From NCBI RefSeq assembly GCF_002927635.1, contig NZ_PRDS01000003.1, positions 62,001-126,000 on the forward strand: a stretch of DNA of 64,000 nucleotides, read 5' to 3'. The translations under genes and the position numbers were made by a program. Source of the DNA: Albidovulum inexpectatum (GTDB taxonomy: Bacteria > Pseudomonadota > Alphaproteobacteria > Rhodobacterales > Rhodobacteraceae). Below are positions 31,332 to 39,994 of this stretch, piece after piece; positions within the stretch are counted from its first letter, which is position 1, and the number at the start of each line of letters is the position of its first letter. The notes under the pieces are model-generated. The model was not told where the DNA came from and ran no database searches. It saw only the letters and a list, made by a program, of their open reading frames with translations.

Positions 31332-32375
31332 ATGAAAAAGGTGACGTTGGGCGCGAATGGCCCTGAAGTATCGGTGCTGTGTCTTGGCACCATGACATGG
31401 GGAAACCAGACCGCCGAGCCGGAAGCCCATGCCCAGATCGATGCCGCTGCCGAACGGGGCGTGAATTTCATGGACACGGCCGAGATGTATCCGGTCAATC
31501 CGGTGCGGCGGGAAACCGTGGGGCGGACCGAAGAGATCATCGGCAACTGGATCGCGCGCGGTGGCCGGCGCGAAGACTGGATCATCGCGACCAAGATCGC
31601 GGGCGAAGGATCGGTCGCGCGCGAGGATGGCGAGATCATCGACGCACGCAGTATCCGCAAGGCGCTGGAGGGGTCGCTGCGCCGCTTGCGGACGGATCAT
31701 GTGGACCTGTACCAGTTCCACTGGCCCAATCGCGGCAGCTACATGTTCCGACAGAACTGGCATTTCGATCCGTCGCGGCAGGACCGGGCGCAAATCCTTG
31801 ACAATATGGCCGAATGCCTGCGCACGCTGGACGACCTGGTGCGCGAGGGCAAGATCCGTCACTGGGGTCTGTCGAACGAAAGCGCCTGGGGCATGGCGAT
31901 GTGGATTCGCCTGGCAGAAGAGGGGGCGGGCCCCCGGCCGGTGTCTGTGCAGAACGAATATTCGCTGTTGTGCCGCCTGTATGACACCGACCTGGCCGAA
32001 CTTGGCCATAACGAGCGCATCACCCTGCTGGCCTATTCGCCGCTCGCTGCGGGCCTGCTGACGGGCAAGTATTCGGGAGATGCGATCCCGGAGGGCTCGC
32101 GCAGGTCACTGAACCCCAAGCTGGGTGGACGCATCACGCCGCGCGTCTGGGGTGCGATCGACGCCTATCTGGACATCGCGCGACAGGCGGGGCTGGACCC
32201 GGTTCACATGGCGCTGGCATGGACCCTGACGCGGCCTTTCCCCACCATCCCGATCTTCGGTGCAACGACGCTGGCGCAGCTTGACCATGCGCTGGGCGCG
32301 GCGGATGTCGTCCTGCCACAGGATGTCCTGAAGGCGATCGACGCGGCGCATCGCAATCACCCCATGCCCTATTGA
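31332..32375 (+). CDS. NADP-dependent aldo/keto reductase (Tas-like)
   Basis: A 347-residue TIM-barrel oxidoreductase. The catalytic Tyr is in FMDTAEMYPVNPV and the active-site His region is DHVDLYQFHWPNR. Cofactor-site segments are LLAYSPLAAGLLTGKY and PIFGATTLAQLDHAL. The insertion VNPVRRETVGRTEEIIGNWI is typical of the Tas group. I chose MKKVTLG at 31332. The physiological substrate is unknown. Confidence 0.9.
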   Translation: MKKVTLGANGPEVSVLCLGTMTWGNQTAEPEAHAQIDAAAERGVNFMDTAEMYPVNPVRRETVGRTEEIIGNWIARGGRREDWIIATKIAGEGSVAREDGEIIDARSIRKALEGSLRRLRTDHVDLYQFHWPNRGSYMFRQNWHFDPSRQDRAQILDNMAECLRTLDDLVREGKIRHWGLSNESAWGMAMWIRLAEEGAGPRPVSVQNEYSLLCRLYDTDLAELGHNERITLLAYSPLAAGLLTGKYSGDAIPEGSRRSLNPKLGGRITPRVWGAIDAYLDIARQAGLDPVHMALAWTLTRPFPTIPIFGATTLAQLDHALGAADVVLPQDVLKAIDAAHRNHPMPY

Positions 32376-32430
32376 CGCCGATCTGTCCGGGCGCGACTGT
32401 GCGTGCGGGCAATCCTTTGGCGAGGGCGAC

Positions 32431-32922
32431 ATGCGACGACTGGCTATTGCATTGGCACTGATGCTGGCCGCGTGCGATACGCCGCCGGCCGAGCCCGCGG
32501 CCGGCATGTCGTCCTCGGCCGTTTTCGACCCGTCGCGCTTTGTGGATGTCTGGCACATCGTGGCCGAGATCGCGCCCGGCCCGGCCTGCGGTCCGCGGGC
32601 CGAGACGTGGACGGCAACCGCCTCTGGGCAGTTTCGCGTGACGGGAACCATCTGCGGACCGACAGGGGCGCGCGCCTTCCTGGCAAATGCGCGCATGACC
32701 GGTCCGGGCCGCATGGCGCGAACATTCCCGGATGGCCGCAGCGAAGACTTGTGGGTTCTGTGGGTCGATGCCGATTACCGGCTTGCCGTGATCGGCACCC
32801 CCTCGCGCGCCTTTGCCCGTATCCTTGCTCGGCGCCCGCAACCTTCGGGCGATCTGCTGCAGGCAGCGCACGATGTCCTGCGGTTCAACGGATACGACCC
32901 GGCAATGCTGCGCAACCCGTAA
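32431..32922 (+). CDS. Lipocalin-family outer-membrane lipoprotein
   Basis: A 163-residue protein with a lipoprotein signal (LMLAAC, Cys near 15) and a lipocalin-like barrel. DPSRFVDVWHIVAEIAP fits the GxW-type first strand, DLWVLWVDADYRLAVIGTPS is the later strand pair, and FARILARRPQPS follows. Related to Blc-type lipocalins that bind lipids in the envelope. The ligand is unknown. Confidence 0.72.
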   Translation: MRRLAIALALMLAACDTPPAEPAAGMSSSAVFDPSRFVDVWHIVAEIAPGPACGPRAETWTATASGQFRVTGTICGPTGARAFLANARMTGPGRMARTFPDGRSEDLWVLWVDADYRLAVIGTPSRAFARILARRPQPSGDLLQAAHDVLRFNGYDPAMLRNP

Positions 32923-32992
32923 GCGTTCCTCCGGCCGTACGAATTGTTGCAGCGTTACACCACCAGACGCTGAATGCGGGGGGGGTGGTGAC

Positions 32993-33002
32993 GTTACGTA
33001 AC
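32993..33002. promoter_or_regulatory. Perfect palindrome upstream of the outer-membrane factor gene
   Basis: GTTACGTAAC is a perfect ten-base palindrome about 70 bases before the start of the TolC-family gene, with a related half (CGTTAC) at 32953. It may be an operator for the secretion locus, but no regulator can be assigned. Confidence 0.3.
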
Positions 33003-33072
33003 CGTATTGCTTTGGTGATTCGGGCAGCCGGTGCTAGCGTGTGAGATATTACGGGCAGCATTCGGAAAGATC

Positions 33073-34455
33073 ATGAAGAATTCATTTCAGTTTGTCGGTG
33101 CGATTGGTCTTGTTGCGTCCTGTTCCATGGTCGGGCCGGATTATCGCGCCCCGAAAATGGCCGTGTCGCAGAGTTTCGTGAATGGCGGCTCGTCGCCGCT
33201 GCGTGCCGCTGCGCAAGATCGCTGGTGGGCCGGTTTGAACGATTCCATTTTGAACGAGTTTGCCGCGCGCGGTCTGGGGCAGAATCTGGACATCCGTTCG
33301 GCACAGGCGCGGATTGCGCAGGCGCGGGCGGCGCTGGGGCGGACGGGGCTTGCCTCGCAGGTGTCGGGCGATCTTTCGGCCAGGGCGGCGCGCGAAAGGG
33401 ATACCGCCGGCCAGATCGACGAGACGGGTTCGGCCCGGGCGGACGCGGCCTATGTGTTCGACCTGTTTGGCGGCATTCGCCGCGGGCAGCAGGCCGCGCA
33501 GGCCAGCCTGCAGGCGGCCGAATACGATGCAGGAACGGTCCGGTTGGCCTATCTGGCGGATCTGACCGATGCCTATGTCAACGCGCGGTATTTCCAGAAC
33601 GCCGCCTGGATCACGCGCAAGTCCATCGCGTCGCGGCGTGAGACCCTGGACCTGGTCTCGCGGCAGGTTTCGGCGGGCGAAGCGACCTCGCTCGACCAAT
33701 CCCAGGCGCGCGCCCTGCTGCGAAGTGCGGAAGCCGCCTTGCCCGGATACCAGGCGGGATTCGAGGCCAATGTGTTCCGCATTGCCACGCTGCTGGCCGA
33801 GCCCGCGGGGCCGATCATGGCGCGCATGACGAAAGGCGCGGGCCAGCCCGTGCCTGCCGCGATGCCGGCAACCGGGACGCCCGCCGACCTGCTGCGCAAC
33901 CGTCCCGACATCCGGCGTGCCGAGCGGGAGCTTGCCGCTGCGACCGCCCAGATCGGCGTCGCCGAGGCGCAGCTCTACCCGTCGCTGACGCTTTCGGGAT
34001 TCATCACCTCGGGTGAGGATCGCGCCTGGGCCTTTGGCCCGGCCCTGCGCCTGCCGGTCTTGAACCGCGGCATCCTGACGGCGAACCGCGATGTCGCCCG
34101 CGCCCGGGCGCAGGAGGCCGAGATCGCATGGCGCGCCAGCGTCCTGCGCGCCGTCGAAGAGGTGCAGGAGGCGCAATCCGCGACGCGCTACTGGCGGCGA
34201 CAGGTCTCGGCGCAGCGTGCGGCCGTTCAGGCCAGTGAAGAGGTGCTGGACCTGTCGCGGCGCTCATATGCGGCGGGCGAGATCGTCCTGAACGATGTGC
34301 TGGATGCAGAGCGGCGCGCGCTGGATGCGCGGCTTGCCCTGGCCCAGGTGCTGCGCGAGCTGGCGCGCAGCTGGACCCGGTTGCAGATCGCGACGGGCAG
34401 GGGCTGGATGGATGCGGCGCCTGCACCGGGTGCGCAGGTCGCCTCGGCCGAATGA
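33073..34455 (+). CDS. Outer-membrane efflux/secretion lipoprotein (TolC/NodT family)
   Basis: A 460-residue outer-membrane factor, whose trimers form the exit duct of tripartite pumps and type I secretion. The N-terminus is a lipoprotein signal (GLVASCSMVGPDYRAP, the usual OprM/NodT start), followed by two repeats of coiled-coil hairpins and strands. LLRNRPDIRRAERELAAATAQIGVAEAQLYPSL is split across the conserved centre. It converges with the type I secretion adaptor and exporter genes, so it is the likely outer-membrane partner. I chose MKNSFQF at 33073. Confidence 0.88.
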   Translation: MKNSFQFVGAIGLVASCSMVGPDYRAPKMAVSQSFVNGGSSPLRAAAQDRWWAGLNDSILNEFAARGLGQNLDIRSAQARIAQARAALGRTGLASQVSGDLSARAARERDTAGQIDETGSARADAAYVFDLFGGIRRGQQAAQASLQAAEYDAGTVRLAYLADLTDAYVNARYFQNAAWITRKSIASRRETLDLVSRQVSAGEATSLDQSQARALLRSAEAALPGYQAGFEANVFRIATLLAEPAGPIMARMTKGAGQPVPAAMPATGTPADLLRNRPDIRRAERELAAATAQIGVAEAQLYPSLTLSGFITSGEDRAWAFGPALRLPVLNRGILTANRDVARARAQEAEIAWRASVLRAVEEVQEAQSATRYWRRQVSAQRAAVQASEEVLDLSRRSYAAGEIVLNDVLDAERRALDARLALAQVLRELARSWTRLQIATGRGWMDAAPAPGAQVASAE

Positions 34456-34475
34456 AAGCAGGACATGTGGCGCGG

Positions 34476-34501
34476 CGGCGATCGGGATCATCCGGTCGCC
34501 G
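34476..34501. terminator. Hairpin between convergent outer-membrane factor and adaptor genes
   Basis: CGGCGATCGG (34476-34485) pairs with CCGGTCGCCG (34492-34501, one G-T pair) around a six-base loop in the 54-base gap. Likely a two-way terminator. Confidence 0.6.
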
Positions 34502-34509
34502 TTGTCGTT

Positions 34510-35868
34510 TCATTCCTCGCGGAAGGCGCGCGCCATGCTGTCGACGATCGGCTTGGCGATGTATTGGGCAAAAGTGCGCTCTTCGGTCTTGATCATGACC
34601 TGCACGGGCATGCCGGGGCGAGGCTGGAAATTGTGCACGCGGCCCAGCTCCTCGGACGGAAGCGACACGCGCACGACATAGACCTCGCGCGCATTTGGCT
34701 GATCGAAGCCCTGCGCAACGGCATCGGCCGAAACATAGGTCACGGTTCCGTTCAGGATCGGGGTCGTCCGCTGGTTCAGGCCGACCAGCCGCACGGTGGC
34801 CGGCTGACCCACCTTGACCGTGTCGATGTCCTGCCGCAGCACCAGTGTCTCGATGATCAGGGGCGCGTCGTTGGGCAGGATCTCGGCAATCGGACGGCCA
34901 GGCTCGATGACGCCGCCCGGCGTGTGATAGAAAAGCCGCACGACGGTGCCCGTCACGGGGGCCAGGACTTCGGTCCGCGACAGGATGTTGTCGGCCTTGC
35001 GGATCTGTTCGCGCACGCTTTCAAGCTCGGCCTGGACCGATTGCAGTTCGGTCAATGCGGCGCGGCTGTATTCGTCGCGCGTCTTCTGCATCTGGGTCAG
35101 ATACTTTGCCCGCATCTCCCCGATTTCCTCGAGCTCGGCTTCGACGCGGCCCAATTGGCCCAGGGTTTCCAGGCGGGACCGTTTGAGCGCGGTGACCTCG
35201 GCGCGTCGTGTCAGTCCGGAATCCAGCAGCGCATCCTTTGCCTTCAGTTCCTCGTCGATCAGGGCAAGCTGGGCCTGCAGCGAGTCGCGCAGGCGAGAAT
35301 AGCCGCGATGTCGCGCGTCTATGGCGTCGACGTTCTGTTGCAGCAGCGTCAGATCGTTCATCAGGCCCGACCTGGCGATCGTGAAGGATTGGCGCTGGCT
35401 ATCGATGATGGCGGCAATTTCGGGATCGGCCGCTTCGGCAAGAATTGATTCGGGCAGCACAAGTACATCGCGATCCAGATGCTGGGCAAGCAGCCGGGCC
35501 TCGGTTGCCTCGAGCCGCAACTGGCGCAGATAGAGCTCGCGCCGCGTCGCTTCGGCAATGGTTTCGTCAAGGCGCAACAACGTGTCGCCCACCTGCACCT
35601 GATCGCCCTCGGAGACAAGGATTTCCTGGATGATACCCCCTTCGAGGTGCTGGACGATCTTGTTCTGGCCCGTGGCGACGAAACTGCCCTGCGAGATCAC
35701 CGCGGCGGCAAGCGGCGCCCGAAACGCCCAGACGCCGAAGCCGCCGAAGGCGAAGACCAACAGGGCAAGCCCGAAGGTCGCATGCCGCGCGATGGACCTG
35801 GGAACCTCTGCATACCAGTCCTCGGTTTCGCCGGGGGCAGCGCCGGTCGGTACCAGTTCAGTCGTCAT
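34510..35868 (-). CDS. Type I secretion membrane-fusion adaptor (HlyD family)
   Basis: A 452-residue adaptor linking the inner-membrane ABC exporter to TolC. It has a short cytoplasmic start and one membrane helix at about 30-50 (FGLALLVFAFGGFGVWAF). The lipoyl half-motif GGIIQEILVSEGDQVQVGDTLLRLD follows, then a long periplasmic coiled coil (about 100-290), the second half-motif LAPVTGTVVRLF, and the C-terminal beta domain ending PGMPVQVMIKTEERTFAQYI. This is the PrtE/HlyD-type layout. The ATG at 35868 overlaps the exporter gene by 11 bases. Confidence 0.93.
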   Translation of the reverse strand: MTTELVPTGAAPGETEDWYAEVPRSIARHATFGLALLVFAFGGFGVWAFRAPLAAAVISQGSFVATGQNKIVQHLEGGIIQEILVSEGDQVQVGDTLLRLDETIAEATRRELYLRQLRLEATEARLLAQHLDRDVLVLPESILAEAADPEIAAIIDSQRQSFTIARSGLMNDLTLLQQNVDAIDARHRGYSRLRDSLQAQLALIDEELKAKDALLDSGLTRRAEVTALKRSRLETLGQLGRVEAELEEIGEMRAKYLTQMQKTRDEYSRAALTELQSVQAELESVREQIRKADNILSRTEVLAPVTGTVVRLFYHTPGGVIEPGRPIAEILPNDAPLIIETLVLRQDIDTVKVGQPATVRLVGLNQRTTPILNGTVTYVSADAVAQGFDQPNAREVYVVRVSLPSEELGRVHNFQPRPGMPVQVMIKTEERTFAQYIAKPIVDSMARAFREE

Positions 35869-37900
35869 CCTTTTCCCCCTTGTCGTCCTGTAGGCCCCTT
35901 GCACCGGAATCCAGCGCGGCTTTTGGCGTGTTGCGGCCGTTCAGGCGCGCCAGGACTTCCTCGCGCTTGCCAAACAAGGCGATATTTCCGTTGGCCAACA
36001 GCATGATCTTGTCTACGACATTCAGCAGGGCGGGCTTTTGCGTGATCACCACGCAGGTAATGCCGTTCGCGCGCGCATGTTCGATGGCGCGCGCAAGCGC
36101 CTTGTCGCCGGCCACGTCCAGGTTCGAGTTCGGCTCGTCCAGAACCAGAAGGCGCGGGTCGCCAAAGAAGGCCCGTGCCAGCGCGATACGCTGTTTCTGG
36201 CCGCCCGACAGGGGAGAGCCGTCAGCGGCGACCATCGTTTCATATCCCTGCGGCAATTGCGCGATCATGTCGTGCACATCGGCCAGAACGGCGGCCCGGT
36301 GGATCTGGTCGTCGGTCGCATCCTCGCGCATGCGCGCGATGTTCTGCTTGATCGTTCCGGGGAACAGCTGCACGTCCTGCGGCAGATAGCCGATATTTTC
36401 CCCCAGCTGGCGCGGGTCCCAGTTGCGCAGGTCCATCAGGTCCAGCCGCACATTGCCCGAGGTCGGCAGGATCGACCCCACCAGCATCTTGCCCAGCGTC
36501 GTCTTTCCCGCACCGGAATTGCCGATGACCGCAAGCGTTTCACCGGGATTGAGCGAAAACGAGATGCCGTTCAGGATGACCTGCTTGGTGCCGCCGGGAA
36601 TGTAGAGCAGGCGCTCGACATCCAGACGGCCTTCGGGACGCGGCAGGCGCAGGCGTTCGTACTGATACCGCGAGCCGGTCAAGAGACGCGAAATGCGGTC
36701 ATAGGCCGCGCGGGTCAGAAGGAATGCGTGCCAACCGTCGATTGCGCCCTCGACCGGCGCCAGGGCGCGGCCCGCGACGATCGAGGCGGCGATGACCATG
36801 CCGCCGGTCATCTCGCCCTGCAGGGCAAGATAGGCGCCCCAGCCAAGCATGCCGACCTGGGTCAACAGCCGGATCGCCCGCGACACGGCGGCCGAGATGA
36901 TATTGCGGTCCTGGGCATGGACCTGCGCGGTCAGCGAATTGGCCGTGTCCTTGCCCCAGATCCTTACGGCTTCCGGGATCATGGCCATCGCATTGATGAC
37001 CTGCGAATTCCGTGCCATCGAATCCAGATGCAGATTGGCGCGCGACTGGGCCATCGTTGCCTTCGAGAAATGCCCCGCGGTCACGCGCTGGTTCACGACC
37101 GCAATGACGAATAGGGCGATCGCGGTGCACAGAACGATCAGCCCCAGGTCTGGGTGGATCAACCAGATCACCAGCATGAAGAGCGGGGCAAAGGGAATGT
37201 CCAGGAAGGACAGAAGCGTGCCCGAGACAAGAAAGCCGCGCAGCTGCTGCAGATCGCCAAGGGTCTGGTATTCGCGCGCGCTGCCGGAAAGCGAGGCATG
37301 CGCCGCAGCCGACAGGATGGGCGCGCCCAGCCGGGCCGCGACCTCGACGGCCGTGCGCATCAGCATGAAGCGCCGGATCGCGTCGAACATCGCCTGCAAC
37401 AGGACTGCGCCGACGATCACGACCGTCAGCATGATCAGCGTATCCACCGACCGGCTGGTCAGGACGCGGTCCGAGATCTGGAACAGGTAGATCGGGATTG
37501 CAAGGATCAGCAGGTTGGTCGCGCAGGTCAGGACAAAGACCATGAAGATGTTTCGTCGCACGGCGGCCAGGCCACGCTTGAGCGCCGCGCCGAAGTCTTC
37601 GGGATCAACGCGGCGATGGAACTTCTTGCCGCCGCCACCGCCACCTCCGCCCGAGGGCGGATCGGGAGGATCGCGGCGTGCCATGGGGCTGGACGAGCCC
37701 TCGATCGTCTGGCCAATCCGCGGCTTGCTTCCCGTATCGGGCATTCTGCCCTTGGATTCGGCCGGCTTCACGCGCATCTCCGGCTTCAGTTCAAGCACGG
37801 TTTCGCGGGGCCGGACCCTTGCGCCTTCGCGTCGGCTGGAAAACCGAAGGGGGGCATCGCGGCCATCCGTCGCGTCCATCGGGTCGTTGATATCCCTCAC
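35858..37900 (-). CDS. Type I secretion ABC exporter (PrtD family)
   Basis: A 680-residue fused membrane/ATPase subunit. An unusual cytoplasmic extension of about 110 residues contains an eight-Gly run and PP-rich segment (near 75-92), with no C39 peptidase motif. The transmembrane domain spans about 115-400. The ATPase domain has Walker A GNSGAGKT (460-467), signature LSGGQKQ (564-570), Walker B LLVLDEP (584-590) and D-loop SNLD. The H-loop His is replaced by Gln (VVITQKP, near 620). It exports unprocessed substrates with C-terminal signals. The neighbouring large acidic proteins are the obvious candidates. Confidence 0.93.
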   Translation of the reverse strand: MRDINDPMDATDGRDAPLRFSSRREGARVRPRETVLELKPEMRVKPAESKGRMPDTGSKPRIGQTIEGSSSPMARRDPPDPPSGGGGGGGGKKFHRRVDPEDFGAALKRGLAAVRRNIFMVFVLTCATNLLILAIPIYLFQISDRVLTSRSVDTLIMLTVVIVGAVLLQAMFDAIRRFMLMRTAVEVAARLGAPILSAAAHASLSGSAREYQTLGDLQQLRGFLVSGTLLSFLDIPFAPLFMLVIWLIHPDLGLIVLCTAIALFVIAVVNQRVTAGHFSKATMAQSRANLHLDSMARNSQVINAMAMIPEAVRIWGKDTANSLTAQVHAQDRNIISAAVSRAIRLLTQVGMLGWGAYLALQGEMTGGMVIAASIVAGRALAPVEGAIDGWHAFLLTRAAYDRISRLLTGSRYQYERLRLPRPEGRLDVERLLYIPGGTKQVILNGISFSLNPGETLAVIGNSGAGKTTLGKMLVGSILPTSGNVRLDLMDLRNWDPRQLGENIGYLPQDVQLFPGTIKQNIARMREDATDDQIHRAAVLADVHDMIAQLPQGYETMVAADGSPLSGGQKQRIALARAFFGDPRLLVLDEPNSNLDVAGDKALARAIEHARANGITCVVITQKPALLNVVDKIMLLANGNIALFGKREEVLARLNGRNTPKAALDSGARGLQDDKGEKDDD

Positions 37901-37919
37901 GCTTCGCTCCCTTGAATGA

Positions 37920-39896
37920 TTACGAAAGGGCCGATTGCATCACGTCCAGATTGCCGGCATCTGCTGGTATCGGCGCAATCGCATCGGCGTCATCGGTCGC
38001 GACCGGATTGCCATCGATCATGTCGGGTGAAAGGAATGCGGCGACGGCTTCGTTGGTCAGAGCGGTCAATGCGACCCCATCGGGCAACGAGTCCATGTCG
38101 ATGAGCTCGGCCTGGTGAATCAGCGCGTCCGAATAGACGTCACCGCCGGCCAGAACCGTCGAGTCGATGCCGAGATCCTCGATCGTCGCGGCGTTCAGCA
38201 TGGCGTTCGACCCGGAGTTCACCGTCAGGTCGCCACCCGAGGCCAGGATGTCGGCCAGGGCCGCCTGAACCTGGTCGGCATCGCCAAGATGCGTGACCTG
38301 CTGGATTGCGTTGAACTCGATCAGATCGCCCGAGATATACAGCACCGACAGCGCGTCCTTGCCGGCGAAGAGGGCATCCTTGGCCACGGCGTCCGAGATG
38401 TCGCTGGCGCCCGCGGCCAGAGCGTCGAGATCGGCACGGAAGGGATCGGTCATCGCAATGGTCGTGTCGATCCCCGTTTCGCAGATCGCGGCCGCGTTCA
38501 TCAGCAGGTTGTCGCCTCCTTCGACGATGGCATCGCCCCAGCCGTCGCCCAGGATCACGTCATCGTCGTGCAAGACGTTCACCTGCTCGATGAAGTTCAT
38601 CGAGATCATGTCGCCGCCGACGATGATCAGGTCATAGTGGAATCCAAGCTCGATCAGTGAGGTGTAGTTTCCAAGCGCGTTTTCACCCAGGCCGATACTT
38701 GTATTCGACCCGGTCAGGACGACCTGCGCGCAATCGTTGTCGGTTGCGAAGATGTGGCTTTGAACCCAGTTCTCCAGCACCACGTCACCATCGACCCGCT
38801 CGACCTGCCAATGCTGCGGAAATACCGGATCGGCGGCCGGCCGGGACACGGGTTCCGCATCGTCCGGAGCCGACGAGACGGATTCGATCTTGGCCGCGTT
38901 GATCGTCGCCGATGGGGTTCCCGGAGCGCCCGGCCCGAAATCCTGATCGGAAAGGACATTCACCTGCGAGATGATATTCACCTGGATGACATCGCCGGCA
39001 ACGGCAATCACCTCGGCATCGACCCAGTTCTTGACGATATGCGCCTCGTTCGCGGTCAGGTTTTCGCCGGTCGAGACATGGTGCCCGTCCTCGACCGCAA
39101 AGGGGCTGACGGGAAGGGCTATCTCGGTTACGCCATCGGTATCGTCCGTCTCTGCGTTCTGCATCGAGCGGGGAAGGCTGTCGTTGAAATCGGGTATTTC
39201 CTCGGCCGCTTCGCCATTCACGAAGATTCCCGCCAAGGCTTCGCCCTGAATTACCGCGACATGCGCGCCTTCGGGCGCGGCTTCGGTCACCAATTGGGCC
39301 TCGGCGAACGCGGCCAGAATCGCATCCGCCGAGGGGATGTGACCGGGTTCCATCAGTTCGGACAATCCGAAACCAAGAGAGTCGGCCACGACCGCCAGTT
39401 CCATGAGCTCGGCGGTAAATGCGTCCGGGTCGACGAAATGGAGATCATCGTCGAAGACCAGGATATCGTTGTCATTCATGTGTATCGTCTGCACCGTCAC
39501 GGTCACGACGGTATTCGGCAAGGGAATCTCCCAGCGCAGGACGATCGCGGATGTCGGGTTGAGCATCTCGGGGTCCGGCGTGGGTGTCTCGACCTGCGCG
39601 GAAATTTCGGCTGGTGTCGGCTGCGTCGCAGGCTGGAGCTCGGCCACCGGGGTCGGCACGAATTCACGGGCAGGGGACTGGGCCGTTCCCATGGCGCTGC
39701 CCGAAACCTCGACGCCCTGCAATTCATGCGGCGCGCGGAAGGAGATGGTAACCTTTACCAGGTCGGAATCTTCGGTGTTTTCGGGGGGGCGAGCGCGAAA
39801 GCTGTCATACGCGTCGCGCAGCCGCATCTCTTCGATTTCAACCTGAAAAAGACCAATGAAATGGGCGATTGCTTCCGTCGTTCTGTCCAGGGGCAT
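37920..39896 (-). CDS. Large acidic repeat protein, candidate type I secretion substrate or accessory
   Basis: A 658-residue acidic protein with no signal peptide and no membrane helix. The first 60 residues form a small domain (AIAHFIGLFQVEIEEMRLRD; LVKVTISFRAPHELQG), followed by a Pro/Thr/Glu-rich linker. From about 300 it carries three imperfect repeats: AGDVIQVNIISQVNVLSD, GGDMISMNFIEQVNVLHD and SGDLIEFNAIQQVTHLGD (starting near 300, 427, 522). Each is followed by an NAAxI element (333, 467, 568). The pattern suggests stacked beta strands. It starts with a good GGAGG site, 19 bases upstream of the exporter gene. Function unknown. Confidence 0.75.
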   Translation of the reverse strand: MPLDRTTEAIAHFIGLFQVEIEEMRLRDAYDSFRARPPENTEDSDLVKVTISFRAPHELQGVEVSGSAMGTAQSPAREFVPTPVAELQPATQPTPAEISAQVETPTPDPEMLNPTSAIVLRWEIPLPNTVVTVTVQTIHMNDNDILVFDDDLHFVDPDAFTAELMELAVVADSLGFGLSELMEPGHIPSADAILAAFAEAQLVTEAAPEGAHVAVIQGEALAGIFVNGEAAEEIPDFNDSLPRSMQNAETDDTDGVTEIALPVSPFAVEDGHHVSTGENLTANEAHIVKNWVDAEVIAVAGDVIQVNIISQVNVLSDQDFGPGAPGTPSATINAAKIESVSSAPDDAEPVSRPAADPVFPQHWQVERVDGDVVLENWVQSHIFATDNDCAQVVLTGSNTSIGLGENALGNYTSLIELGFHYDLIIVGGDMISMNFIEQVNVLHDDDVILGDGWGDAIVEGGDNLLMNAAAICETGIDTTIAMTDPFRADLDALAAGASDISDAVAKDALFAGKDALSVLYISGDLIEFNAIQQVTHLGDADQVQAALADILASGGDLTVNSGSNAMLNAATIEDLGIDSTVLAGGDVYSDALIHQAELIDMDSLPDGVALTALTNEAVAAFLSPDMIDGNPVATDDADAIAPIPADAGNLDVMQSALS

Positions 39897-39957
39897 CGTT
39901 CTGCCCTCCGTTTGTCGGATTCCGGAAAATACCGGACTGCGTCATGAAAAAGGGGAG

Positions 39958-39979
39958 CGGGGCCGGTCAACCGGCCCCG
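39958..39979 (-). terminator. Hairpin between the two large secreted-protein genes
   Basis: CGGGGCCGG (39958-39966) pairs perfectly with CCGGCCCCG (39971-39979) around a TCAA loop. On the minus strand it is followed by CTCCCCTTTTTC. It lies just after the 677-residue gene stop and would partly insulate the downstream exporter genes. Confidence 0.75.
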
Positions 39980-39994
39980 TCCGTTGGTTTCGTC

